A stretch of 25,000 nucleotides of DNA, taken from contig CAJNDS010002622.1 in the NCBI GenBank assembly GCA_905221605.1, forward strand, positions 295,001 to 320,000, written 5' to 3'. The position numbers were made by a program, and so were the translations under genes. The stretch comes from Symbiodinium natans. Lineage: Eukaryota > Sar > Dinophyceae > Suessiales > Symbiodiniaceae. Positions within the stretch are counted from its first letter, which is position 1, and every line of letters starts with the position of its first letter. This document shows, piece by piece, positions 16,493 through 24,120 of this stretch. The notes under the pieces were generated by a model. It was given only the letters and a program-made list of their open reading frames with translations, ran no database searches and was not told where the DNA came from.

Positions 16493-16527
16493 GGGTTTGG
16501 GGTTTAGGGTTTAGGGTTAGGGTTTTG
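16493..16527 (+). repeat. Telomere-type repeat, TTTAGGG orientation
   Basis: Four to five units just downstream of the gtaggt donor, so inside the intron. Confidence 0.92.
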
Positions 16528-16616
16528 GGCGAGCGGCGCTGAAGACCCGCCTCCTCTCATGCGCTGGCGTTCACAGCTCAGCACTCCCGCTCTTGCCCTC
16601 CGTCTTCTGGGCTCTG

Positions 16617-16758
16617 CTTGGAGGTTCCTGTACTTGTTTTAACCAAGTGTCACTGTACTTGTAGCCCACTTATAAGCCCCTCAAGTGCCCGAATATGGTT
16701 ATAAGTACAGTTATAGGTACAGTGACAATTGGTTTATAAGTACCATGAACCTCCAAGT
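16617..16758. mobile_element. MITE-like palindromic element, copy A
   Basis: About 142 bp bounded by CTTGGAGGTTC at the left and ATGAACCTCCAAG at the right, with imperfect terminal inverted repeats extending inward about 40 bp (to GTCACTGT). There is no coding capacity. The interior word GCCCgAATATGGTTaTAAG is shared with copy C. The flanks are TG/TG and not the TA seen at the other copies. Confidence 0.85.
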
Positions 16759-16900
16759 GTTGCCTCAGCAGCAGGGGAGACCCCAGGAAACTGCCCTTCT
16801 GGCGCCATTTTCGTATTCAACTTAAAACCGAAGGGGATGTCAGCACAAGAAGTGGAATGAGTAGGTCTCCATGGAGACGGATTGAAAGCACCTTACCCAG

Positions 16901-16971
16901 AGAGCGAAAAGCCGGCGACACCACGACGTTGACGGCCACAACAGCATCCTGAAGGACTGCCAGTTGCAAGG
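16901..16971 (+). CDS. Probable exon, unrecognised
   Basis: The acceptor is gaaagcaccttacccag. The frame reads RAKSRRHHDVDGHNSILKDC and QLQ, then reaches GTTTAGGG, which would be the donor. Phase does not fit the downstream membrane-protein gene, so it probably belongs to a different gene. Confidence 0.4.
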
Positions 16972-17184
16972 GTTTAGGGTTTAGGCTATTTAAGGGTTTG
17001 AACTGAACACATTTACACGCTTGAGGGTTGTGGTTGAGCTTGTTTGATTCTGATTGCACAAGAGTCCTTCGGTGATTGCAAGAACGCCCATGAACTTCTG
17101 AATGGGCCATGAGCACACTGATGTATGCTGAGGCTTTTCGTTTTCCAGGTTCTCTGGAAGTCACTTAAGTCACAATTTGCTGCC

Positions 17185-18787
17185 ATGGGGCCCTGCTGCA
17201 CCGTTTGCGCCCTCCTGGCGCTCTATCTGCTGATGAGCTTTCTCGTGCACTTTTCCAAGGTGCAAGTCCTCGACGCAGGCGCCGCTTCCATCGAGATGCA
17301 ACAAAGGCATCAGAATGAGGAAATGCCTGAGGACATTCGAGGCATTCTTTGGATGAGACTAGGTTGCCTAGTCGTTTCCTTATCCGCTGTGTTTTTGGGC
17401 TTTGGTCCCCCCCACCCCCAATTAAACCCTAAACCCTAGGCTAGTCCCCAAACCCTAAACCCTAAACCCTGAACCCGTTAAACCCTAAACCCTTAAACAC
17501 TACATGTGGGGAACGAAGGAGAGGGAACGCCTGCCCTGAGCTTACAGTTAACACTCGAAGCCGATCCTACTGACGAGACAACTCGAACCGTTCGCCTGCC
17601 GTTTCTGGGCTAAGGAAGGTCGGCCCTTGGCTTGGGATACCCTAGGCCCTAAACCCTAAGCCGTAAACCCTAAACCCTAAACCCTAAACCCTGAACCCTA
17701 AACCCTAAACCCTAAACCCTAAACCCTTCCCGCCTTGGGGTTTAAAGAGGGTCATATTTGGGAGTATTTTTCAGAGGGGTCTAAGGGGTCCAACCTGAAG
17801 GGCGGGTTTAGGGTTTAGGGTTTAGGGATGGGTGGTTCATGGTTTAGGGCGGGGGGGGGGGTTGGAAAGAGGGCCAAGTTGGTGATGAAGCCCCCATGGC
17901 AAGGGAAGGAACCATGGAATGTCTGTATAAGTATCCCCAGATTCTTGGGGCGCAGCTTTCGACGAAGTATCTTTTGTTTCATCGCTGGCCCGCAGCCTCA
18001 GGTTTGGCACTGCGTACAGCTGGTCCTACAACTCGGACTTCCTAGGCTGGCTGGAGTATGGGGCGGTGACAGTGAACCTTGCTTTCTTCAGCCCCGGGCA
18101 GCTCAAGGTCGACTTCGACGAGGACTTCGGGTTTGGGAACGTGCAGATCACCATGGCTGGCATCAGCATAGCAGAGCGACTCTGGGCCATGAACCGGACG
18201 GATGACGAGGGAGATTTTTGGAACCGACTGCACTGGTATGACTCCCTGGGGTGGAAATTCCAGTATGACCTCAGGAAGGTCCTTGAGGCTGATGCTGCAC
18301 TGCACTTGACAATGTGTTTAAGTCTTTAGTTTAGTTGGTTCTTTGGCCCTAAAACCCTATGGGCCCATGGGGTTCTGTGAAGACGTGAGGATGGAACAAA
18401 GCTTCCAGCATGGTCCGAGATGGTGAACTCGACAATTACTGGAGTGGTGGTGCACGGCGACGAGTGTGGTCTCACCACCATGGTGAAAACATACCAGCAG
18501 CTCCTGCACGGCGAGTTCTCCACCCTCCAGATCATCCTGTCCATCATCTTCGCCTGGCTTTGGTTCAGCATCTGGGTAGGCCCTTGGAGGAGTTTCCTGT
18601 TTTCCCTACTTGAGTTGAAGAGGATCACTATTTTAGGCATATTTTTTTCAGAAGTCTTTAAAGGGGCCATCCTAGGCCTGGCTGTGTACTGTTTCAGAAG
18701 AAACGGCGTGATGGCGCCCTCGCCAGAGTTCGAGCCGCTTGTTCAGGCATGAGGCAATTCATCCTCCAGGCCGAAGCTACGGACTGA
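17185..18787 (+). CDS. Four-exon gene for an unrecognised membrane protein
   Basis: Model: exons 17185-17362, 17941-18315, 18409-18575 and 18698-18787, 269 residues, all junctions in phase and GT-AG. The ATG has gctgcc before it. Residues about 5-23 (CTVCALLALYLLMSFLV) form an N-terminal hydrophobic anchor. Residues 60-220 form a soluble part rich in Trp and Tyr with two N-glycosylation sequons (NRT at 144, NST at 191). Residues about 222-240 (TLQIILSIIFAWLWFSIW) form a second hydrophobic segment followed by KKRR and a basic tail. This suggests a two-pass protein with a lumenal or extracellular loop. Intron 1 has an alternative acceptor 15 nt downstream (17955). Exon 3 could also read through to TGA 18750, giving another hydrophobic tail. 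No family is recognised. Confidence 0.68.
17423..17507 (-). repeat. Telomere-type repeat, CCCTAAA orientation
   Basis: About eight units with decayed joints, inside intron 1 of the membrane-protein gene. Confidence 0.92.
17641..17727 (-). repeat. Telomere-type repeat, CCCTAAA orientation
   Basis: About twelve units with CCGTAAA and CCCTGAA variants, in the same intron. Confidence 0.94.
17805..17827 (+). repeat. Telomere-type repeat, TTTAGGG orientation
   Basis: Three units at the 3' part of the same intron, so both orientations occur in one intron. Confidence 0.92.
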
Positions 18788-18899
18788 ATGCACATGGGGA
18801 CGGCTGTGTCGAATTTTTGGGCCCCTTCGTGATTACACCTAAGGATGAGACTTCCCTCCCACCGGCCATAGAACAAAAAAGTATCAGAAAGGGGTCCAG

Positions 18900-19535
18900 T
18901 GTTTGGAGCAGCCAAAGATCTGTTTGCAAGCACGTCTGCAGAAAAAGCAGACCTTGCACAGGGAAGGGTGTGTAGAGGTTGAGGGTTTAGGGTATAGGGG
19001 TGCTCTGAATAATCAGTGTGCACACCGGCCAACTTGACTCTACCCCTTTTTTGTTGCAGCTGCTCGAGAAACACTCTGGCAGAGATGGCCTTCACCTTTC
19101 AAGGTGTTTCTGGGGGTTGCACAGATACTTGGAGGTTCATGGTACTTATTATCAACCAAGTATAACTGTATTTTTATAACCATAAGTACAGTTATAAGTA
19201 CAGTTACAAGTGGTTAACAAGTACCATGAACCTCCAAGTAGGCGTTGACGGCATGGCACGTGCAAAGGTCAACACCGGCTTCGAACCTGTGAAGAGAAAG
19301 GGTTTTCACACGCTGCCTCCATGAGATTCTTCGTCTGTGGGTGTACAAACCATCCCACAGACAAGCCTGCCACGAAGAATCCTGCAGCCCGTTCTGAAAG
19401 GGGCGCGAGTGCTTCAGAAGGGATGCTGCTTGTTTGGGCCACGTCCCTTCTTGTGCAAGATGGTGCAAGGACATGGTCACAACATGCAACCTCGAGTCCT
19501 ACAGCACCGAGCACCACACCCCGACCGACTTTTAG
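18900..19535 (+). CDS. Three-exon 3' part of an unrecognised gene
   Basis: Exons 18900-18967, 19060-19103 and 19418-19535 are joined in phase by GT-AG introns. Exon 1 follows aaaggggtccag and reads FGAAKDLFASTSAEKADLAQ, GR. Exon 2 follows ccttttttgttgcag and reads LLEKHSGRDGLHLS. Exon 3 follows gagtgcttcag and reads RDAACLGHVPSCARWCKDMV, TTCNLESYSTEHHTPTDF, then TAG 19533. The C-terminal part has four Cys. Intron 1 (92 bp) contains TTTAGGG words and intron 2 contains element copy B. The 5' end lies upstream and was not found. It starts 112 bp after the preceding gene's stop, so the two could be linked by an exon I missed. Confidence 0.5.
19126..19240. mobile_element. MITE-like palindromic element, copy B
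   Basis: 115 bp with a perfect 22-bp terminal inverted repeat beginning TACTTGGAGGTTCATGGTAC. TA at both ends can be read as a target-site duplication. It is shorter than copies A and C, lacking most of their shared interior. It lies in a predicted intron. Confidence 0.88.
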
Positions 19536-19770
19536 AACTGCAAGTGCCTTGGGCGGGTTCGTGGCTTCACATCCTCGCTTATTGCATCCTAGCATACATG
19601 AACCAAAATATGCTAACGTTATGAGGTGTTACTGAGACGGTTAGCCCCTGCCAAGCACCAAGGAACCAACACGCTCAAGGGAAGTCATGTTTGCTTGATC
19701 ACTGTGGTGCTTAAAGTTTTGCCTTAAGTGTGTTCAGTTTGCCAAGTCATGTGTGTATGTACGCGTACAG
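19536..19770. other. 3' flank, no gene seen
   Basis: Open frames of about 100 codons cross this area on both strands (19321-19635) but overlap the better-supported exon 3 frame. Nothing else is supported. Confidence 0.4.
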
Positions 19771-19794
19771 TGTATATATATATATATATATACT
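19771..19794. repeat. (TA)n microsatellite
   Basis: About eleven TA units. Confidence 0.95.
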
Positions 19795-19865
19795 ATACAT
19801 ATCAGTGAAGCCTGTGAAGCCTTGAGCCCTACGCTTCATAGCTCGGGGCGCCTTCCCTTGCGCAG

Positions 19866-19941
19866 GAGATGGCCAAACTGCCCAGGCCAGGGGACAGCGC
19901 GGCTTACAACCGCCCAAGCTCCTTCCAAGCTGAGAAGCTTG
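19866..19941 (+). CDS. Probable exon, unrecognised
   Basis: The acceptor is ccttcccttgcgcag. The frame reads EMAKLPRPGDSAAYNRPSSF and QAEKL, ending CTTG before gtggcc in phase 1. The second codon is ATG, but the pyrimidine tract suggests an internal exon. Confidence 0.52.
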
Positions 19942-20166
19942 GTGGCCCGGTGGTACCCTTTTCCCTTTGTTGGTTCAAGGTTCCCTTATAAAAGCAACCA
20001 ACCCCAAAAACAGAAAGCAACCAACCCAAGAAAAGGGTGCCTTCATTATGATATGGTTACTGGGCTACCAAGGAAGGCTGAGAACATCGGATCCTTGGCA
20101 CATCATTGCTCAGGGTGATGAATGTTTCTCGGGGTTGGGGGGGGTTTGCGTTGGCAAGCCAGACAT

Positions 20167-20203
20167 GAGGGTTTAGGGTTTAGGGTTTAGGGTGTAGGGT
20201 TCA
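20167..20203 (+). repeat. Telomere-type repeat, TTTAGGG orientation
   Basis: Four units, the last GTGTAGGG. Confidence 0.92.
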
Positions 20204-20306
20204 AAAAGTAAACAGAACCGGTCTTAATCGACGAAGCCGCCCTGTGTCCTCCGCGCACTACGCTTTGTTCAAACAAGAGCCCACAAGGCCACAAGAGTCG
20301 ACTGCT

Positions 20307-20349
20307 TAGGGTTTAGGGTTTAGGGTTTAGGGTTTAGGGTTTAGGGTTT
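20307..20349 (+). repeat. Telomere-type repeat, TTTAGGG orientation
   Basis: Six perfect units. Confidence 0.95.
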
Positions 20350-20687
20350 CAATACCCCGAACAGAATCGTGCAAACAGAAGCCTTCGAAGTCAGTGTCTG
20401 AAGAGAATCAAAATGCTTCGCTGATGTACCAAAAAAGCTCAGCTCCAACCAGTATACTTATTTTGCAGATAAGCTTGTTTCATCAACGTAAGGTTCCACT
20501 TTGCACTTGTAAGAAGTACGCATCTGGCAGAAAGACGATTGCACATTCCTTGCAAAGTTGTTTCTCTTGCGCACAGCCAGTTGTATATTCGCGGGAAGCT
20601 GGCCACACCCAGCCGTTTGTATGTAGCCTTTGCAAAATTTTGCAAACATGGCATGACGCGTGCATGACACGCACAACAGAAATGCAG
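20350..20687. other. No gene called
   Basis: Open frames of 90-110 codons exist on both strands (for example 20394-20696 plus, 20483-20815 minus) with similar composition, so none is preferred. Confidence 0.4.
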
Positions 20688-20735
20688 GAAGCTTGAAGGA
20701 GCAATCGGTGGCACCGTGACGCATGAGAAAGCCAG
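20688..20735 (+). CDS. Possible exon, unrecognised
   Basis: The acceptor is gaaatgcag. The frame KLEGAIGGTVTHEKA ends AAAGCCAG before gtatgc. Unspliced, it runs on (RYAVGENRVQKPLAPVNSKP) into element copy C. Confidence 0.35.
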
Positions 20736-20793
20736 GTATGCCGTGGGCGAGAATAGAGTACAGAAGCCGCTCGCGCCAGTAAACTCAAAACCC

Positions 20794-20921
20794 TACTGGG
20801 AGGTTCGTGGTACATATAACCAACTATAACTTGGCTATAACTCCCCTCATAAGTGCCCTAATATGGTTCTAAGTCTAAGTACAGTCGTAATTGCTTAACA
20901 AGTACCATGAACCTCCAACTA
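20794..20921. mobile_element. MITE-like palindromic element, copy C, inserted in a CCCTAAA tract
   Basis: 128 bp bounded by TACTGGGAGGTTCGTGGTAC and, at the right, GTACCATGAACCTCCAACTA. The left flank is AAAACCC and the right flank AACCCTAAACCC, so removing the element and one TA restores CCCTAAACCC. This is the pattern of a TA target-site duplication, as in Tc1/mariner-type elements. Confidence 0.88.
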
Positions 20922-20947
20922 AACCCTAAACCCTAAACCCTAAACCC
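20922..20947 (-). repeat. Telomere-type repeat, CCCTAAA orientation
   Basis: Three to four units directly right of element copy C. Confidence 0.93.
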
Positions 20948-20962
20948 CTTTTTGAGCTTCAG

Positions 20963-21076
20963 CTGCCCCCTGTTGAGCTTCAAGCCCAGGCGCGGCGCCT
21001 TTCGAGCAGCCGGCTCCGGAGCCGGAGCCCAGCCGGCCGAGACCCAGCCTCGGACCCGGTCTTAGATCACAATCTA
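20963..21076 (+). CDS. Exon-like island, Arg/Ser-rich
   Basis: The acceptor is ctttttgagcttcag. Two frames are open: LPPVELQAQARRLSSSRLRS, RSPAGRDPASDPVL (phase 0) and CPLLSFKPRRGAFRAAGSGA, GAQPAETQPRTRS. Composition does not decide between them. Confidence 0.33.
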
Positions 21077-21649
21077 TAACATTTACAATGTAAATTTTAT
21101 ACCTACATACATGTATTGGTTTATGTATATGTGTATTTTGCCACATGAAGTATATGCATGTATATATATATATACATACATATACATAATCTCGCCTCTT
21201 TGTCTCTGTGTCTCTGCCTGTGTCTGTGCGCGTGTGGGGTTGTCTACGTGCACGTGGACGCAGTGGCGGTGGCAGTGGTGGTGGTGGCGGCGTTTTCCTT
21301 CAAAAGTGTTGTTTTTGTCGTTCGCTTTGGTATGTTGGGCAGGTTGTTCGCGTTTGTTTCGGGGCAGGGCATGTTTGGACTTCCCCCCCCCCCCCCCCCC
21401 TTCCCTCGTTTGGTTGGGCAGACAACTTTCTTTGCCTTTTCAGAACTTTTTGGAGGTTGGAGTGGGGGAGCAGGGGGCGTTCTTGGCTCCAGGGCTCCTA
21501 CAGGACTTCAGCATGGGGGCTGGGCATGGCTTCTAAAGGGTAAAGCAAAGGCTTACAGAGGAGGCTTCTTGCGGGAGCTTGGGTGTTGCTGCAAGCCACC
21601 GGCAGCGTGACGCTCTAAGACTCTAGGCCCTGATCCCTGTGGCGCCCAG
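21077..21649. other. Mostly low-complexity, no gene called
   Basis: (TA)n tract (21151-21188), TGTCTCTG-rich repeats (21196-21240), GGT/GGC triplet DNA (21258-21292) and a poly-C run (21384-21401). Three overlapping plus frames (21111-21610) come from this simple sequence. Confidence 0.55.
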
Positions 21650-21731
21650 CCATCGGGGTCCAAGAACGACCCGGGCACTCCATCGTGGGTAGCCGAGGTC
21701 CAGAGACTGGGCTGCAGGGATCCTGGGAATG
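21650..21731 (+). CDS. Probable exon, unrecognised
   Basis: The acceptor is tgtggcgcccag. The frame PSGSKNDPGTPSWVAEVQRL, GCRDPGN ends at AATG before GTTAGGG. Confidence 0.43.
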
Positions 21732-21886
21732 GTTAGGGTTATCGAGGGGCTTCAGGGTATTCATATCTCCTCTACCTCTGGCGTCGTGCCGACATTCTAG
21801 GGAAGATGCGGGTTCAGACCACCCACATCAGTTTGCCTGAGGCTATCATGAGTAGTTTGAGCGCTTGATGTCACATCAAAGCCCAG

Positions 21887-22025
21887 GAGAGAAGAGGACG
21901 CCGAGCAGATAGTTCTGAAGGCCTGGTGCCGTTCCACCAACTGTTGGAACCAGGCCCTAGCTCTTGAACCTGGAAACCCCAAAGCACTCTGCTCCCCAAA
22001 AGCCCCTGCAACTAGCATGGTTTGA
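21887..22025 (+). CDS. Exon-like island with a TPR-like motif
   Basis: The acceptor is atcaaagcccag. One base, then REEDAEQIVLKAWCRSTNCW, NQALALEPGNPKAL, and on to TGA 22023. A(L)ALEPGNPKAL matches the end of a TPR helix pair, but one repeat alone is weak evidence. A minus frame (21797-22090) overlaps. Confidence 0.4.
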
Positions 22026-22152
22026 ACAGGTTTGAACTCAATGTTGTTGTTTTGTTTGGTTTGTTTCTGTTTCTTTGGGAAATGTGCCAAGCCTTATTTT
22101 GCCCTACACCCCTTGTGACATAGCGATTGCCAGTCTGTGAGAGTAGACACCT

Positions 22153-22182
22153 GAAACCCTAAACCCTAATCTCTAAACCCTG
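22153..22182 (-). repeat. Telomere-type repeat, CCCTAAA orientation
   Basis: Three to four units, one with CTAATCTC, upstream of the next island. Confidence 0.9.
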
Positions 22183-22213
22183 TTGCAAAAAAGACCTAGA
22201 CTCCTAGATATAG

Positions 22214-22349
22214 AAGCGCCGCTTCCTACACCTTCCCGAAGGTCCGGTTGCAGGACTCCCTCCAGGACGTTGGGCTCGGTGATCTGGCCTTGGACGTCAA
22301 CGACCGCGAGCAGCTGATGACGCTGTGCCACGGCGCTCCGAGTAGTTGA
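22214..22349 (+). CDS. Probable exon ending in a stop, unrecognised
   Basis: The frame reads AASYTFPKVRLQDSLQDV, GLGDLALDVNDREQLMTLCH, GAPSS, TGA 22347. Strong coding bias and an acidic, helical end suggest a terminal exon. The acceptor may be tagatatag at 22213. The minus frame at 22173-22367 is its shadow. Confidence 0.5.
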
Positions 22350-22386
22350 CCCACCGAAGCACCCCATACACCCTAATGCTCTGAGA

Positions 22387-22477
22387 TGTTCCCCCTCATA
22401 CTAACAGCCCTTGATGGGGAATTCTAGTGCCCCCCTGTTATAATGCCTATTAAGGGCTGCTAGTATGAGGGGGAACA
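22387..22477. mobile_element. Short palindromic element with long inverted repeats
   Basis: 91 bp. The terminal 25-26 bp arms (TGTTCCCCCTCATACTA at the left, TAGTATGAGGGGGAACA at the right) are complementary with one mismatch, and weaker pairing continues inward. It differs from the copies A-C family. No target-site duplication is clear. It could be a MITE or a hairpin-forming transcript. Confidence 0.75.
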
Positions 22478-22481
22478 GCCC

Positions 22482-22500
22482 AACCCTAAACCCTAAACAA
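22482..22500 (-). repeat. Telomere-type repeat, CCCTAAA orientation
   Basis: Two to three units five bp to the right of the palindromic element. Confidence 0.88.
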
Positions 22501-22696
22501 CCTCCCCCCCTCTCCCCTCTCCTCAAAGAAAGAGAAGACGACAGTCACACAGTCGCCCGAAACTCCGATGTGGGGTAGTGTCGTTCCCTACAGTTTAGGG
22601 TACCATCAGGAGGCGAGTGGCCCATCCCTTTTAAAATTTATACCCCTTAAAATTAAACGAATAGAATCCCCCCTAAAGGGACCCCCCAAAAAAAAC

Positions 22697-22738
22697 AAAC
22701 CCCAAACCCCAAACCCCAAACCCTAAACCCTAAACCCC
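22697..22738 (-). repeat. Telomere-type repeat, CCCCAAA/CCCTAAA
   Basis: About six units, the first three CCCCAAA. Confidence 0.92.
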
Positions 22739-22783
22739 CCATTTTCGGAAACCTTCAAGTGATTGCATGATGCGCCATCCGAG

Positions 22784-22819
22784 GCAGCTTCAGGGCCCAT
22801 CCGCCTCGCCACAGGCCAG
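22784..22819 (+). CDS. Possible 12-codon exon
   Basis: The acceptor is atgcgccatccgag. The frame AASGPIRLATGQ ends GGCCAG before gttgat. It is flanked by CCCTAAA upstream and TTTAGGG downstream. Confidence 0.35.
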
Positions 22820-22833
22820 GTTGATGTCTGGAG

Positions 22834-22890
22834 TTTAGGGTTTAGGGTTTAGGGTTTAGGGTTTAGGGCCTGTTTAGGGTTCAGGGTTTG
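22834..22890 (+). repeat. Telomere-type repeat, TTTAGGG orientation
   Basis: Five perfect units then spaced single units. Confidence 0.94.
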
Positions 22891-23139
22891 TTTAGGGTTG
22901 ACTTAGGGACTTAAGGAATCACTAGGGCCTTTTGTAGGATGAGGGTTCCGGGTTTGCTTTAAGGGTTTAGGGGCCCAAGTCATGGCGATTGCAACTTCTC
23001 ACTGAAATAAGAGTCGGTTTCTCACCTGGGCGGGCTGGCTTCCAGGTGTGTAGAGGCCTTCGTGAAGCCATGCGGGTGCCAACTGCTTGTGCGAGTGTGA
23101 GAGTCGAAACCCTCAGCCTTAAAATCCTTACTCCCGCAG

Positions 23140-23178
23140 AGTACCCTGCAGTGCGAACGCCTATGGACAGCTTGTCGG
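23140..23178 (+). CDS. Possible short exon
   Basis: The acceptor is atccttactcccgcag. The frame EYPAVRTPMDSLS ends TCGG against GTTAGGGTTTAGGG. Confidence 0.42.
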
Positions 23179-23260
23179 GTTAGGGTTTAGGGTGTAGGGT
23201 TCTGGCCCATCCTCTCTGCAGGGTTTAGGGCTGAGTGACACTGTTCAGGGTTCAGGGGTT
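23179..23260 (+). repeat. Telomere-type repeat, TTTAGGG orientation, interrupted
   Basis: Short runs of TTTAGGG and GTTCAGGG separated by unique 20-bp pieces. The first unit supplies the possible donor of the exon before it. Confidence 0.88.
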
Positions 23261-23358
23261 TAGGGTGACACCCAAGACCTGAGCCACAGAACCGAAGCCT
23301 GAAATCTTCGAAGCCCTCAGGTTAAACCCTCAACCCTCAAAGCCCGAATTTGGGGCAG

Positions 23359-23474
23359 CACCCGAACTGGAGCGAAGTGCCCTCCGGCAGGTCCTTCGGT
23401 TGCCTTTGCCCCGCATCCGCGCGGATGGCTTGGAGGCCAAGTGGCGCAAGAAGTCGCTCGGCCGCTCTTTTAGG
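23359..23474 (+). CDS. Probable exon, basic, unrecognised
   Basis: The acceptor is cccgaatttggggcag. Two bases, then PELERSALRQVLRLPLPRIR, ADGLEAKWRKKSLGRSFR, ending in phase 0 at TTAGG|gtgcct. It is helical and Arg/Lys-rich. The frame stays open to 23750, but composition falls off after the donor. Confidence 0.52.
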
Positions 23475-23723
23475 GTGCCTTTCGGGTCCCATAGCACGGG
23501 TGCATTCAAAAGGGGTTTATATAGGGCTTCGGTCCGATTTTTTGCAACAAGCATTCTTTGTCCCAGAAAGGCAGTTTACAGTTGTATCTCGAACCCTGGG
23601 CTATTGATGCGGGTTTCAGACTTTCAGCCATACAAACCAATAAAATCGCACGCCAGAACCCTGGCTTCGGCGAATCCTTTAGCCGCCCGCCTAGCTAAAA
23701 TGTACGTCCACATTGCAGGGATT

Positions 23724-23823
23724 GTGGGTTTAGGGTTTAGGGTTTCCTAAACCCTAAACCCTATACCCTAAACCCTAAACCCTATCCCCTAAACCCTAAA
23801 CCCTAAACCCTAAACCCTAAACC
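23724..23823. repeat. Head-to-head TTTAGGG / CCCTAAA array
   Basis: GGGTTTAGGGTTTAGGGTTT ends at 23745 and is followed at once by CCTAAACCC units, about eleven of them, up to 23823. The orientation switch has no spacer. At the right edge AAACCTAGGGTTT reverses again. Confidence 0.95.
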
Positions 23824-23825
23824 TA

Positions 23826-24050
23826 GGGTTTCCTTTTAAGGTATAGAGCCGACTTCGGGGCACCAAAAGTGGCTGCATGGTTCAGAGAAAGCTCCCCAGG
23901 GTTGTAAGGCTTTGGGGTTTCGGGTTAAAACAAACCCGAGACCCTAGAAACCACAAGCCGTAAGGGACCCAAAGCTATTTCAAGCCTGAGGCTGCGCACC
24001 CTCGAGTTGCGACTGCCCCGGTCTGACTAGCCGCAGTGATTCTGAGACCC
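23826..24050. other. No gene seen
   Basis: Unique DNA with decayed repeat words. A short frame near 23985-24030 is too weak to call. Confidence 0.5.
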
Positions 24051-24120
24051 TTAAACCCTACACCCTAAACCCTAGCCCTAAACCCTGAACCCCAAAACCC
24101 TAGAACCCCTAAACCCTAAG
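24051..24120 (-). repeat. Telomere-type repeat, CCCTAAA orientation, degenerate
   Basis: About nine units including CCCTACA, CCCTGAA and CCCCAAAA. Confidence 0.9.

Larger units (their letters stand above)
17363..17940 (+). other. Intron 1 of the membrane-protein gene, rich in telomere-type repeat
   Basis: GT-AG (CTAG|gttgcc to gtatccccag), 578 bp. It contains CCCTAAA blocks at 17423-17507 and 17641-17727 and a TTTAGGG block at 17805-17827, plus a G-run at 17851. The exon phases on both sides agree. Confidence 0.6.

Noticed and set aside
21111-21610. Three overlapping plus-strand open frames of 110-150 codons
   Set aside because: They arise from TA, TGTCTC, GGT and poly-C simple sequence. 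The products are low-complexity and have no borders.
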